Positions 1 to 7,468 of a stretch of 33,013 nucleotides of DNA are shown one piece after another (positions within the stretch are counted from its first letter, which is position 1; each line of letters opens with the position of its first letter). Origin of the DNA: Terriglobia bacterium (GTDB taxonomy: Bacteria > Acidobacteriota > Terriglobia > Bryobacterales > UBA6623); assembly GCA_009838515.1 (NCBI GenBank), contig VXRL01000068.1, positions 47,211-80,223 on the forward strand, read 5' to 3'. Below the pieces are notes generated by a model. The model was not told the DNA's origin. It saw only the letters and a list, made by a program, of their open reading frames with translations, and made no database searches. The position numbers and the translations under genes were made by a program.

Positions 1-85
1 CCCCACCCGCCCACCCCCCCCCCTTCCGGGCTCCGGTGCTGTTTTTTTTCAAAACCCCACCGGCCGGCCCCCCCCCGCCCCCCCG
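1..85. other. homopolymer-rich, probably low-quality contig end
   Basis: This stretch is dominated by runs of C and one run of eight T, interrupted by short mixed segments, unlike anything later in the window. It falls in the glycine-rich part of dnaJ, where GGN codons give C-rich plus-strand sequence, so some of it is natural. The long pure runs and the T tract look like sequencing or assembly error at a contig terminus. The dnaJ reading frame should not be trusted below about position 85. Confidence 0.6.
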
Positions 86-454
86 GCCACCGCCGAACAT
101 TCCCTCGAACAGGTCGCCGAGATTCGTCCCGGCGGCTTGGCGGCCTAGGTCGCTGAAGTCAAAGCCGTCGAATCCGAAACCGTGGCCTTGGCCGGCAGAG
201 GCCTGCTGGCGGGCTTGCTCGGAATAGAATCCGTAACGGTCGTAGATGCCCCGTTTCTCCTCATCGCTGAGGATGTCGTAAGCCTCTTGGACGTCCTTGA
301 AGCGCTCCTCCGCGGCCTTGTCGCCGGGGTTGACGTCGGGATGCAGCTTGCGCGCCAGGTGCCGGTAGGCTGTGCGGATCGCGTCCGCCTTCGCGTTGCG
401 GGGCACTCCCAGCGTCGCGTAGTAGTCCTTGCTGCGGTTGGCCGCCATGCCCAT
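1..454 (-). CDS. dnaJ: DnaJ-type J-domain co-chaperone, 5' part only
   Basis: This is the N-terminus of a DnaJ/Hsp40 co-chaperone, which delivers unfolded clients to DnaK and stimulates its ATPase through the J domain. The frame reads [16 protein letters not shown] from ATG 454; ATG 448 is an alternative two codons in. It then shows the helix II/III features of a J domain, including the invariant HPD in LHPDVNPGD and the YDxLSDEEKR segment. A Gly/Phe-rich linker ([18 protein letters not shown]) begins near residue 88 and runs off the window. The substrate-binding and zinc domains are not visible, so a CbpA-type protein without zinc fingers cannot be excluded. It lies 48 bp downstream of dnaK on the same strand, the usual dnaK-dnaJ order, which favours DnaJ. 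The last codons before the window edge sit in suspect homopolymer sequence. Confidence 0.82.
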   Translation of the reverse strand, partial: MGMAANRSKDYYATLGVPRNAKADAIRTAYRHLARKLHPDVNPGDKAAEERFKDVQEAYDILSDEEKRGIYDRYGFYSEQARQQASAGQGHGFGFDGFDFSDLGRQAAGTNLGDLFEGMFGGGRGGGGGPAGGVLKKNSTGARKGGGWAGG

Positions 455-502
455 CTAGCCTAGGCGGTGGCGCGGCGCTGCCGCCCGTGCGGCACTGCCG
501 CC

Positions 503-2416
503 TCACGACTTCGGCTTCTCGTCCGCGTCTTCGAACTCCGCCTCCACCACATCGTCTGGAGCGCTTCCAGCTTCCGGCTCGCCGGCGCCGTCCGAGGGAG
601 CGTCCGAACCCTCGCCGCCTTGCTGCCCCGCATACATCGCCGCGGCCAGCGCGTGAGACGCTTGGTTCAGGTCAGACACGGCCTTGTTGATCTGCTCCGT
701 GCTGCCGCTCTTGACTGCTTCGCGGGCGGCCTCGATGGCCTGCTCGATCTTCTTGGCCTCGGCCTCGTCGACCTTGTCGCGGTGTTCGCCGAGGGTCTTC
801 TCCGTGGAGTAGATCACCGCCTCGGCTTGGTTGCGGGCTTCGATCTCTTCCTTGCGCTTCTGGTCTTCGGCCGCGTGCTCTTCCGCGTCGCGCGCCATCT
901 TCTCGATCTCTTCCTGGGACAGGCCCGAAGAGCTGGTGATGGTGATCTGCTGCTGCTTGCTGGTTGCTTTGTCCTTGGCCGACACGTTCAGGATGCCGTT
1001 GGCGTCGATGTCAAAGGTGACTTCGATCTGCGGCACCCCGCGCGGCGCGGGCGGAATTCCGACCAGCTGGAACACGCCCAGCAAGCGGTTGTCTCCCGCC
1101 ATGGACCTCTCGCCTTGGAAGACCTTGATCTCCACCGAGGTCTGGCTGTCCGCCGCCGTCGAGAAGACCTCGGACTTGCGCGTCGGGATCGTGGTGTTGC
1201 GCTCGATCAGCTTGGTGAACACGCCGCCCAGGGTCTCGATGCCGAGCGACAGTGGCGTGACATCGAGCAGCAGCACGTCCTTGACCTCGCCGCCCAAGAC
1301 GCCGCCCTGCACGGCGGCGCCAGTGGCCACGACTTCGTCGGGATTGACGCCCTTGTGGGGCTCCCGTCCGAATAGCTCTTGTACCCGCTTTTGAACCATA
1401 GGAATGCGGGTCGAGCCGCCGACCATCACCACTTCGTCGATGTCCGACGGCGACATCCCTGCGTCTGTCAGGGCCTTCTTGCAGGGCTCGAGTGTCCGGC
1501 GCACCAGCGGGTCGATCATCTGCTCGAGATGAGCCCTGGTGAGCTTGCGAGCGAGGTGCTTCGGGCCGGTCTCGTTGGCCGTGATGAAGGGCAGGTTGAT
1601 TTCTGTCTCCATCAGGGTCGACAGGTCCCGCTTGCTCTTCTCGGCCGCTTCGCGCAGCCGCTGCAGGGCCATGGTGTCCTTGGACAGGTCGATACCCTGC
1701 TCCTTGCGAAACTCGTCGACCAGCCAGTCGATCAGCACGCTGTCGATGTTGTCCCCGCCGAGGTGGGTGTCGCCGTTGGTCGCCTTGACTTCGACGACTC
1801 CCTCGTCGACTTCTAGAATCGAGATGTCGAACGTGCCCCCGCCAAAGTCGTAGACGGCAATCGTCTGGTTCTGCTTCTTGTCCAAGCCGTAGGCCAGAGC
1901 TGCCGCGGTCGGCTCGTTGATGATGCGGCGCACGTCCAGTCCCGCGATCTTGCCCGCGTCCTTGGTGGCTTGGCGCTGGGCGTCATTGAAGTACGCCGGT
2001 ACTGTGATGACCGCCTCGGTCACCTTCTCGCCGAGATAGGCCTCGGCCGCCTCCTTGAGCTTTCCCAGCACCATGGCCGAGATCTCCTGCGGAGAATAGC
2101 TGTTCTCTCCGACCGTGACCTTGAGCAGATCCCCCGCCGAGCTGATCTTGTAGGCTACGTTCTTTGTCTCTTCTGTGACTTCGGAGCTGCGGCGGCCCAT
2201 GAAGCGCTTGATCGACGAAATCGTGGCCTCTGGATTGGTGACGGCCTGCCGCTTGGCTGTCTCGCCGACCAAGCGGTCGCCATTCTTGCTGAATGCCACG
2301 ACAGACGGCGTGGTGCGCTCCCCTTCTTGGTTAGCGACGACTTGGGACTGCCCCGCTTGCATGACGGCTACGACCGAATTCGTGGTGCCGAGGTCGATAC
2401 CGATGACCTTTCCCAT
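503..2416 (-). CDS. dnaK: Chaperone DnaK (Hsp70)
   Basis: This 637-residue ATP-dependent Hsp70 chaperone has the usual family length. The nucleotide-binding domain opens with [10 protein letters not shown] and carries the phosphate and connect motifs ([10 protein letters not shown], near residue 190; VGGSTRIP, near 335). The linker [15 protein letters not shown] leads into the substrate-binding beta-sandwich, followed by the helical lid and an acidic C-terminal tail ([10 protein letters not shown]). ATG 2416 is supported by GGAGGG six bases upstream (2423-2428). dnaJ follows 48 bp downstream, so the two are probably cotranscribed, while thiE is divergent. I see neither a CIRCE element nor a clear heat-shock sigma promoter upstream. 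An inverted repeat overlapping the likely promoter is listed separately. The protein acts in the cytoplasm in folding and stress recovery. Confidence 0.98.
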   Translation of the reverse strand: MGKVIGIDLGTTNSVVAVMQAGQSQVVANQEGERTTPSVVAFSKNGDRLVGETAKRQAVTNPEATISSIKRFMGRRSSEVTEETKNVAYKISSAGDLLKVTVGENSYSPQEISAMVLGKLKEAAEAYLGEKVTEAVITVPAYFNDAQRQATKDAGKIAGLDVRRIINEPTAAALAYGLDKKQNQTIAVYDFGGGTFDISILEVDEGVVEVKATNGDTHLGGDNIDSVLIDWLVDEFRKEQGIDLSKDTMALQRLREAAEKSKRDLSTLMETEINLPFITANETGPKHLARKLTRAHLEQMIDPLVRRTLEPCKKALTDAGMSPSDIDEVVMVGGSTRIPMVQKRVQELFGREPHKGVNPDEVVATGAAVQGGVLGGEVKDVLLLDVTPLSLGIETLGGVFTKLIERNTTIPTRKSEVFSTAADSQTSVEIKVFQGERSMAGDNRLLGVFQLVGIPPAPRGVPQIEVTFDIDANGILNVSAKDKATSKQQQITITSSSGLSQEEIEKMARDAEEHAAEDQKRKEEIEARNQAEAVIYSTEKTLGEHRDKVDEAEAKKIEQAIEAAREAVKSGSTEQINKAVSDLNQASHALAAAMYAGQQGGEGSDAPSDGAGEPEAGSAPDDVVEAEFEDADEKPKS

Positions 2417-2505
2417 CTGTGACCCTCCAAATCCCGGGATGCTCTGCGGCGGATCCCGCTAGCCGCCCGCTGGCGGGCGAGCGGCGATTGATTGAATGAA
2501 CTCTT

Positions 2506-2545
2506 AGTATATTATCATGACTTTACTTTAGTCAGCCACTGTCAA
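2506..2545 (-). promoter_or_regulatory. candidate dnaK promoter with overlapping inverted repeat
   Basis: On the minus strand, TATACT (2511-2506) lies 18 bp from CTGACT (2535-2530), a plausible housekeeping promoter about 90 bp before dnaK. A perfect TTGACA lies at 2545-2540, but it is too far (23 bp or more) from the nearest -10 candidates to pair normally. The span 2518-2534 is an inverted repeat, TGACT-N7-AGTCA, that covers the proposed -35 and spacer, so a dimeric repressor could bind there. It is not CIRCE (9-bp arms, 9-bp spacer), and it differs in sequence from the HspR site (CTTGAGT-N7-ACTCAAG) although the 7-bp spacer is the same. The regulator is unknown. Confidence 0.45.
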
Positions 2546-2580
2546 CATTGTGGAGCCGACAGTGCGACGTGGATCGGGCG

Positions 2581-3171
2581 ATGAGGCGCTATTACATCAC
2601 TGATCGCAGGAGCTGCCCCGGCAGCTTGCTTGATTGCATAGAAAGGAATGCCAGGCGCGGCTGCTCTTGGATCCAGCTCCGCGAGAAGGATCTGGCCCCC
2701 CGGGATCTGCTCGATCTGGCGCGCGCCGCCTTGGCTCGTGTCCGGCCCCACGGGACCGCGATCCTGGTCAATGGCCGCTTGGATGTCGCGCTGGCTGCCG
2801 GAGCGCACGGAGTCCACCTACCGGCCGGCTCGCCCGCTCCTTGCGATCTCAGGCCAGTCGTGCCATCCGGCTTTCTGATCGCGGTATCCACGCATACCGT
2901 CGACGAAGTCTGCCGCGCGGAGTTGGAGGGGGCCGATCTGGCCGTCTTCGGCCCGGTGTTCCCGACGCAGTCCAAGCCGGGCCAAAGCGAAATACCCGGC
3001 CTTGACGGGCTGCGCGGCGCCTGCGCGGCGACCTCGTTGCCGGTGGCCGCGCTGGGCGGAATCACGGCGCAACGGATCGCGGCCTGTGCGGGTGCCGGCG
3101 CGGCGGGCATCGCAGGAATCAGCATGTTCCAAGCCTTGTGCGGCTCTGCCGGCTGCCACGAAGAGGGCTGA
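2581..3171 (+). CDS. thiE: Thiamine-phosphate synthase-like protein (ThiE/TenI family)
   Basis: This 196-residue TIM-barrel protein should join the pyrimidine and thiazole halves of thiamine to give thiamine phosphate. It begins YYITDRR and has the pyrimidine-diphosphate motif QLREKDL near residue 35, then NGRLDVAL, GAHGVHLP, GPVFPTQSKPG and ALGGITAQR, in ThiE order. The usual VNDR is VNGR, and the GQ..D segment after GVHL is replaced by PAGSPAP, so it sits between ThiE and TenI. Synthase activity is likely but not certain. ATG 2581 fits the family N-terminus; TTG 2548 and GTG 2569 upstream would add residues with no family counterpart. It is divergent from dnaK and ends 20 bp before a convergent YdeI-family gene. 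I found no thiamine riboswitch in the 164-bp upstream region. Confidence 0.82.
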   Translation: MRRYYITDRRSCPGSLLDCIERNARRGCSWIQLREKDLAPRDLLDLARAALARVRPHGTAILVNGRLDVALAAGAHGVHLPAGSPAPCDLRPVVPSGFLIAVSTHTVDEVCRAELEGADLAVFGPVFPTQSKPGQSEIPGLDGLRGACAATSLPVAALGGITAQRIAACAGAGAAGIAGISMFQALCGSAGCHEEG

Positions 3172-3191
3172 GCTGGCCCGTGCCGCGTGGC

Positions 3192-3785
3192 TCAGTGACG
3201 CGGCCGCATCTTGACCGCCCAACGCAGCGGCGGTATCGGCTCGCCGCGCGAGCTGCACGCAATCAGCGTCTCAAGCCTCTTTTGGCGGGTCTGTTCGCGT
3301 TTCGCGCTGACGATCCAGTGTGCGCACTGCTTGCGATAGGACGGAGTCGCGCTGGCGAAGCACTCCCACGCAGCCGGCACTGCCTTGATCCTGCGCTCGT
3401 ATTCCTCCGGCAAGGCCACGGCCGCGAGTGCATGGGCGGCTGGCGCCCTGCGCGGGCTCTCTGCCGATTCGAATGCCGCCCGCGCGCTCTCTTCGACCAG
3501 CCCGGCCTCGATCAAGGATCGCATGCGCCCGACATTCCTGGCGCTCCAGCTGCTGCCGGGACGACGGGGGGTGAAGCGCACCTTGTAGCTGCGCTCGTCG
3601 ATCTTCTTGCGAATCCCGTCGATCCAGCCGAAGCACAGCGCGACATCGACCGATTCCGGCCAAGTCACGCTTGGCAGGCCGGTGGCAACCTTGTAGTAGC
3701 CGATCCATTGCTCCTCGGCCGTCTTGTGGTTGTCGCGAAACCACCGCCTGAGTTCCTCTGCGTCGGCGAAGAACAGTGTGGACAT
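3192..3785 (-). CDS. YdeI/OmpD-associated family protein
   Basis: This 197-residue protein belongs to the YdeI/OmpD-associated family, sometimes named for bacteriocin protection; its biochemical role is not established. Family segments visible in order are RRWFRDNH, the ALCFGWIDG block near residue 56, the RFTPRRPGSSWS block near 77, and a basic C-terminal helix with KREQTRQKR. No signal peptide or membrane segment is seen, so it is probably cytoplasmic. ATG 3785 (MSTLFFADAEEL) was chosen; GTG 3809 would add eight residues. GGGAAG lies about 14 bases before the ATG, rather far. It converges on thiE and is divergent from the E1-like fusion gene, with about 190 bp of shared upstream sequence in which I see no further gene. 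Confidence 0.8.
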   Translation of the reverse strand: MSTLFFADAEELRRWFRDNHKTAEEQWIGYYKVATGLPSVTWPESVDVALCFGWIDGIRKKIDERSYKVRFTPRRPGSSWSARNVGRMRSLIEAGLVEESARAAFESAESPRRAPAAHALAAVALPEEYERRIKAVPAAWECFASATPSYRKQCAHWIVSAKREQTRQKRLETLIACSSRGEPIPPLRWAVKMRPRH

Positions 3786-3977
3786 GCTGTCGAGGCTTCC
3801 CTTGGGCACGTGCCGGCGCGGGCGACAATTCGGCCGACCGCCACTATAGCGTGGGCCAGGAATGCCATCTCGAGACTATGACCGGGCCACCGCGTGGACC
3901 GCGCGCCGAGAGCGGCTCGAATCCCCACTTCATTGACAGGGAATAGGGCGATTGTTAGCATCAAGAGCAGCAAGGGC

Positions 3978-5438
3978 ATGGCTAGGATTCTCATCCCAAC
4001 ACCTCTCCGGCAGTTCGTGGCTGGCCATGACACCGTCGAGGTAGACTCCGGCACCGTGGGCGAGGCGCTGCGCGAGCTGGTAGCCGCGCATCCGCAGGTC
4101 GAGCGCAACCTTTTCAACGATCAGGGCAAGCTGCGCAGCTTCGTCAACGTATACGTCGATGACGAGGACATCCGCTACCTGGAGCGTGAGGACACCGCGC
4201 TCAGCGCCGACACCACCATCAGCATCGTGCCCTCGATTGCCGGTGGCGCAACGCTGGCCCCGGCGATTGACGTAGCCGAGCCAGCGCTGCCGGAGCTGTC
4301 CAACGAAGAGATCCTGCGCTACAGCCGCCACTTGATCTTGCCGGAGGTCGGCCTGGAAGGACAGCGCAGGCTGAAGGGCGCCAGCGTGCTGATGGTCGGA
4401 ACCGGCGGCCTCGGCGCGCCGCTGGGCCTGTATCTGGCTGCGGCCGGCATCGGCAGGATCGGCATCGTGGACTTCGATGTCGTCGACGAGACGAACTTGC
4501 AGCGACAGGTGATCCACGGCTCGAAGGACGTCGGCCGCCCCAAGATCGACTCGGCCGCCGAGACGATGCAGGACATCAACCCCCTTCTGGAAATCGACAA
4601 GCACCAGACTGCGTTGACCAGCGACAACGCGCTCGAGATCCTGGCGGACTACGACGTAGTCGTTGACGGCACCGATAACTTTCCCACGCGCTACCTGGTC
4701 AACGACGCCTGCGTGCTGCTGGGCAAGCCGAATGCTTACGGCTCGATCTTCCGCTTCGAGGGCCAGGCTACGGTATTTAGCCACCAGGGCGGTCCGTGCT
4801 ACCGCTGCCTGTACCCGGAGCCGCCGCCTCCGGGACTGGTCCCGAGTTGCGCCGAGGGCGGCGTGCTGGGCATCCTGCCCGCTGTGATCGGCAGCATCCA
4901 GGCTACGGAGGCCGTCAAGATCATCCTCGGCAAGGGCGATTCCCTCAGCGGCAGGCTGCTCCTCTACGACGCGCTGAACATGCGCTTCCGGGAACTGCGG
5001 CTGCGGCGCAATTCTGAATGCCCGGTCTGCGGCGACAATCCCACGGTTCGGGAGTTGATCGATTATCAGCAGTTCTGCGGGATTCCGCAGCAGGCCGCCG
5101 AGGCCGAGGCGCAAGAGCGGCTGCCCGAGATTTCGCCGTCAGATCTGAAGTCCCGGCTGGACAGGGGGGACAACATCTTCGTGTTGGACGTCCGCGAGCC
5201 CCACGAGTTCGAGATCGCCAAGATTCCCAAGACCACCTTGATCCCCTTGGGCACGTTGCCGGAGCACGTACACGAACTCGACTCCACGGCCGACATCGTG
5301 GTCCACTGCAAGAGCGGCGTGCGCAGCGGCAAGGCCCAGCGGCTGCTCAAGGAGATGGGATTCAGCCGCGTCACCAACCTGGCCGGCGGCATACTCCGCT
5401 GGAGCGACGAAGTCGACCCCAGCGTCCCCAAGTACTGA
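3978..5438 (+). CDS. Fusion: ubiquitin-like sulfur carrier + MoeB/ThiF E1 + rhodanese
   Basis: Three sulfur-transfer modules lie in one 486-residue protein. Residues 1-90 are a MoaD/ThiS-like beta-grasp carrier ending IVPSIAGG, so the normally C-terminal Gly-Gly (89-90) is internal. Residues about 107-360 are a MoeB/ThiF/Uba4 E1-like adenylyltransferase with RHLILPEVG, the ATP loop GTGGLG (141-146), a DxxDxxNLQRQ segment, zinc pairs CYRC and CPVC, and a conserved catalytic-type cysteine in PSCAEGGVLG (C291). Residues about 380-486 are a rhodanese with its active loop at HCKSGVRSG (C444). The family activates a carrier C-terminus as acyl-adenylate and thiocarboxylates it for molybdopterin, thiamine or tRNA thiolation. 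ATG 3978 gives a clean beta-grasp N-terminus with AAGG upstream. Nearby thiE makes a thiamine role possible, but MoeB/MOCS3-like architecture is closer. Whether the attached carrier is cleaved or vestigial is unknown. Confidence 0.88.
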   Translation: MARILIPTPLRQFVAGHDTVEVDSGTVGEALRELVAAHPQVERNLFNDQGKLRSFVNVYVDDEDIRYLEREDTALSADTTISIVPSIAGGATLAPAIDVAEPALPELSNEEILRYSRHLILPEVGLEGQRRLKGASVLMVGTGGLGAPLGLYLAAAGIGRIGIVDFDVVDETNLQRQVIHGSKDVGRPKIDSAAETMQDINPLLEIDKHQTALTSDNALEILADYDVVVDGTDNFPTRYLVNDACVLLGKPNAYGSIFRFEGQATVFSHQGGPCYRCLYPEPPPPGLVPSCAEGGVLGILPAVIGSIQATEAVKIILGKGDSLSGRLLLYDALNMRFRELRLRRNSECPVCGDNPTVRELIDYQQFCGIPQQAAEAEAQERLPEISPSDLKSRLDRGDNIFVLDVREPHEFEIAKIPKTTLIPLGTLPEHVHELDSTADIVVHCKSGVRSGKAQRLLKEMGFSRVTNLAGGILRWSDEVDPSVPKY

Positions 5439-5442
5439 GGCG

Positions 5443-5466
5443 GGGCCGAAGCGGCGGGCCCGGCCC
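5443..5466. terminator. weak GC-rich hairpin between convergent genes
   Basis: GGGCCG (5443-5448) pairs with CGGCCC (5461-5466) across a 12-base loop in the 29-bp gap between the convergent E1-fusion and M1-like genes. There is no T-run on either side, so it is at best a partial or factor-assisted bidirectional terminator. Confidence 0.25.
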
Positions 5467-5467
5467 G

Positions 5468-7468
5468 TCAGTACGTGCGCTCTTTGGCACGCGTTCGCCG
5501 GTATGGGCTGGCGAGGTACTTGCTGGCCTCGTTCTGGGCGTTTTGGGTGTCGTCACGCGTCCTCACGGCCAGCTGGTACTCGTTGACGGCGCGCTCCCGC
5601 TGTCCGGTGATATCGAAGATCTTGCCGAGGTTGATGTGCGACCAGACCTCGACCCAGGCGGGGTCGCGGTCGCCGTTGAGGGCCTCGCGGAACTCGTTGG
5701 CCGCTGACTGGAAGTTGCTCTGCAGGAAGAACACCTCGCCCGTGCGGTAGTGCGCCAGAGAGCTGAAGCGGTTGATGTCCAAAGCCTGCTGGTACTCAAG
5801 CAGAGCTTCTTGGTAGTACCCCAGTTCGACCAGTTGCTCGCCCCGCCGGATCGCGACGCGCACCCGCGTCTCGTCGTCCAGTCTCAAGATGCGGTGGTTG
5901 GGGTCCAAGATGACCTCCCTGGGCTTTCCGAACGTTTCCAGCCTGTAGTCTGAGGCCTCGCCCGCCACTTCGACCACGAAGAACTCGGGCTCGCCCTCGG
6001 TCTCGATCTTGAGTTCGACCGGCATGCTGAAAGTGTCCATGTCTTGGTTGATCTTGCCGATCACGCGGAACCCCTCGTTGCCGCCCAGCCTGTAGATGGT
6101 GTACTCCTGCTTGAACTCCGGCGTGATGTTGGTTTCGGTCCATTGCAGGAAGAACCCGTCGAGATCCTTGCCGGTCGCGTCTTCGAACATCAGTCGGAAA
6201 TCGTCGGTCGTGAGGGTTCCCCAGGTGTGTCCGCTGATCAGTTCTTGCAGGATCTTGAAGAACGGTTCGTCGCCGACGCGCCAGCGGAGCATGTGCAGCA
6301 CCATGGCCCCGCGAGCTGATGTGAGCGCCTTCAGCTGGGGCGAGAAGTCGCCCACCCGGCCGGACTCTCGCAGCGGCACCTCGTCGAAGGTGAGAGCTTC
6401 GATGCGGGTGATCTTGAGCGCGTCCCGAAAGGCTTCCTCGCCCTCCGACTCCTCGATCTCCAACAGTGCCGAGTACTGTGCGGTGCCGTCCACCAGCCAC
6501 AGGTGGTTGCTGTTGCCAGCGCCCACGATCGTGCCCCACCACTGGTTGGCGACCAGTTTGCCGAGCAACTGCCGGTTTAGCGCTTCCCTCCGGGCGAAGG
6601 GGCTGACCAGCACCATGCCAGGTGCCCAGTAGCCGTCGGGAGCGTATTCGCCCATCTCTACGATGGCAAGCGACTTCGAGTAGGGAGCTCCGAAGATGTC
6701 GGAGTAGAATTCGACCATTTCGGCTGCGGCCTCGCCGTATTCCAAGGCGAGATTCTCTGATGCTCCCGGCATGTACACGGAACTCGAGGCGGAGCCGCTG
6801 GAGGCTCTCGCAGGCTCCTCGGCGACCACCGCGATGGTGCCCGGGAAGGACGGATAGTTGAATTCAAAGAGGTGCTCGACACCCTCCAAGGCCTCGCTAC
6901 GAGTGCGGGTGCCGCTGCCCAGCACCTCAAGCCCGTCAGGCACCGTGATGCGTATCTCGGAGGTGAAGCGGTCCGCCCCGTAGCCGTTGACCGGAAACCA
7001 GCGCCCGGCGTAGAGCAGGATGGCGCGGTCGGGCATGATCTCGGCCAGACTGTAGCCTTCGGCGGGCGATTCCTCGTAGCTGATCAGGCGGCCGCCATAG
7101 CGGAACCTGATCACCTGGGGCTGGTCGGCCGGGAGCGTCTCTGGAAAGCTGACGTGCACGGTCGAGTCGGCACGGTAGCGGATGGGATCCAAGCTCGTGC
7201 CGTCCTCCATCTCGGCGAAGTCGACGTTGAGCGAGTTGTGCAATTCGAAGAAGGCATTGCCGGCCGGGTCGCGCGGAATAAAGTGCACCTCCGCGGTCGC
7301 TTCGAGCAATTGGGCGTCCATGTTCAACTTGGCGTCGATCTTGTAGTGCTGCACGTCCAGCAGGGGGCCGACGGTCCCGTCCTGTGCGCACAGGCGGGCG
7401 CTTGGCCCGACAGCTGCAATCATGGCGATCAGAGTCGCGGTGGCTAGCCGATGGAGAATCGTTCGCAT
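5468..7468 (-). CDS. Exported M1-peptidase-like protein with degenerate zinc site and TPR tail
   Basis: This 666-residue protein starts with a signal peptide (MRTILHRLATATLIAMIAAVG..., cleavage plausible near AQDG). A beta-rich N-terminal region and a thermolysin-like region of the M1 aminopeptidase (gluzincin) type follow. The family zinc motif HExxH followed 18 residues later by Glu is recognisable by context but changed. The segment before QWWG reads KLVAN (304-308), so His, Glu and His are Lys, Leu and Asn, and the third ligand in WLVDGTAQY is Asp327 at exactly the canonical spacing. The GxMEN exopeptidase motif is also not seen. Residues about 540-650 look like about three TPR units. Peptidase activity is therefore unlikely; a binding or scaffold role in the periplasm is inferred. 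ATG 7468 lies inside the end of lpxB (25-bp overlap), suggesting translational coupling. Confidence 0.82.
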   Translation of the reverse strand: MRTILHRLATATLIAMIAAVGPSARLCAQDGTVGPLLDVQHYKIDAKLNMDAQLLEATAEVHFIPRDPAGNAFFELHNSLNVDFAEMEDGTSLDPIRYRADSTVHVSFPETLPADQPQVIRFRYGGRLISYEESPAEGYSLAEIMPDRAILLYAGRWFPVNGYGADRFTSEIRITVPDGLEVLGSGTRTRSEALEGVEHLFEFNYPSFPGTIAVVAEEPARASSGSASSSVYMPGASENLALEYGEAAAEMVEFYSDIFGAPYSKSLAIVEMGEYAPDGYWAPGMVLVSPFARREALNRQLLGKLVANQWWGTIVGAGNSNHLWLVDGTAQYSALLEIEESEGEEAFRDALKITRIEALTFDEVPLRESGRVGDFSPQLKALTSARGAMVLHMLRWRVGDEPFFKILQELISGHTWGTLTTDDFRLMFEDATGKDLDGFFLQWTETNITPEFKQEYTIYRLGGNEGFRVIGKINQDMDTFSMPVELKIETEGEPEFFVVEVAGEASDYRLETFGKPREVILDPNHRILRLDDETRVRVAIRRGEQLVELGYYQEALLEYQQALDINRFSSLAHYRTGEVFFLQSNFQSAANEFREALNGDRDPAWVEVWSHINLGKIFDITGQRERAVNEYQLAVRTRDDTQNAQNEASKYLASPYRRTRAKERTY

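Noticed and set aside
467..1375. 302-codon plus-strand open frame opposite dnaK
   Set aside because: Mirror of dnaK codons; Leu/Arg/Asp/Val-rich translation with no family resemblance.
2417..2580. Thiamine (TPP) riboswitch upstream of thiE
   Set aside because: I did not find the conserved THI-box blocks, and the space also holds the dnaK promoter.
3930..5114. 394-codon minus-strand open frame opposite the E1 fusion gene
   Set aside because: Low-complexity Arg/Ala/Gln/Val translation without domains, fully opposite a well-supported gene; a GC-rich shadow frame.
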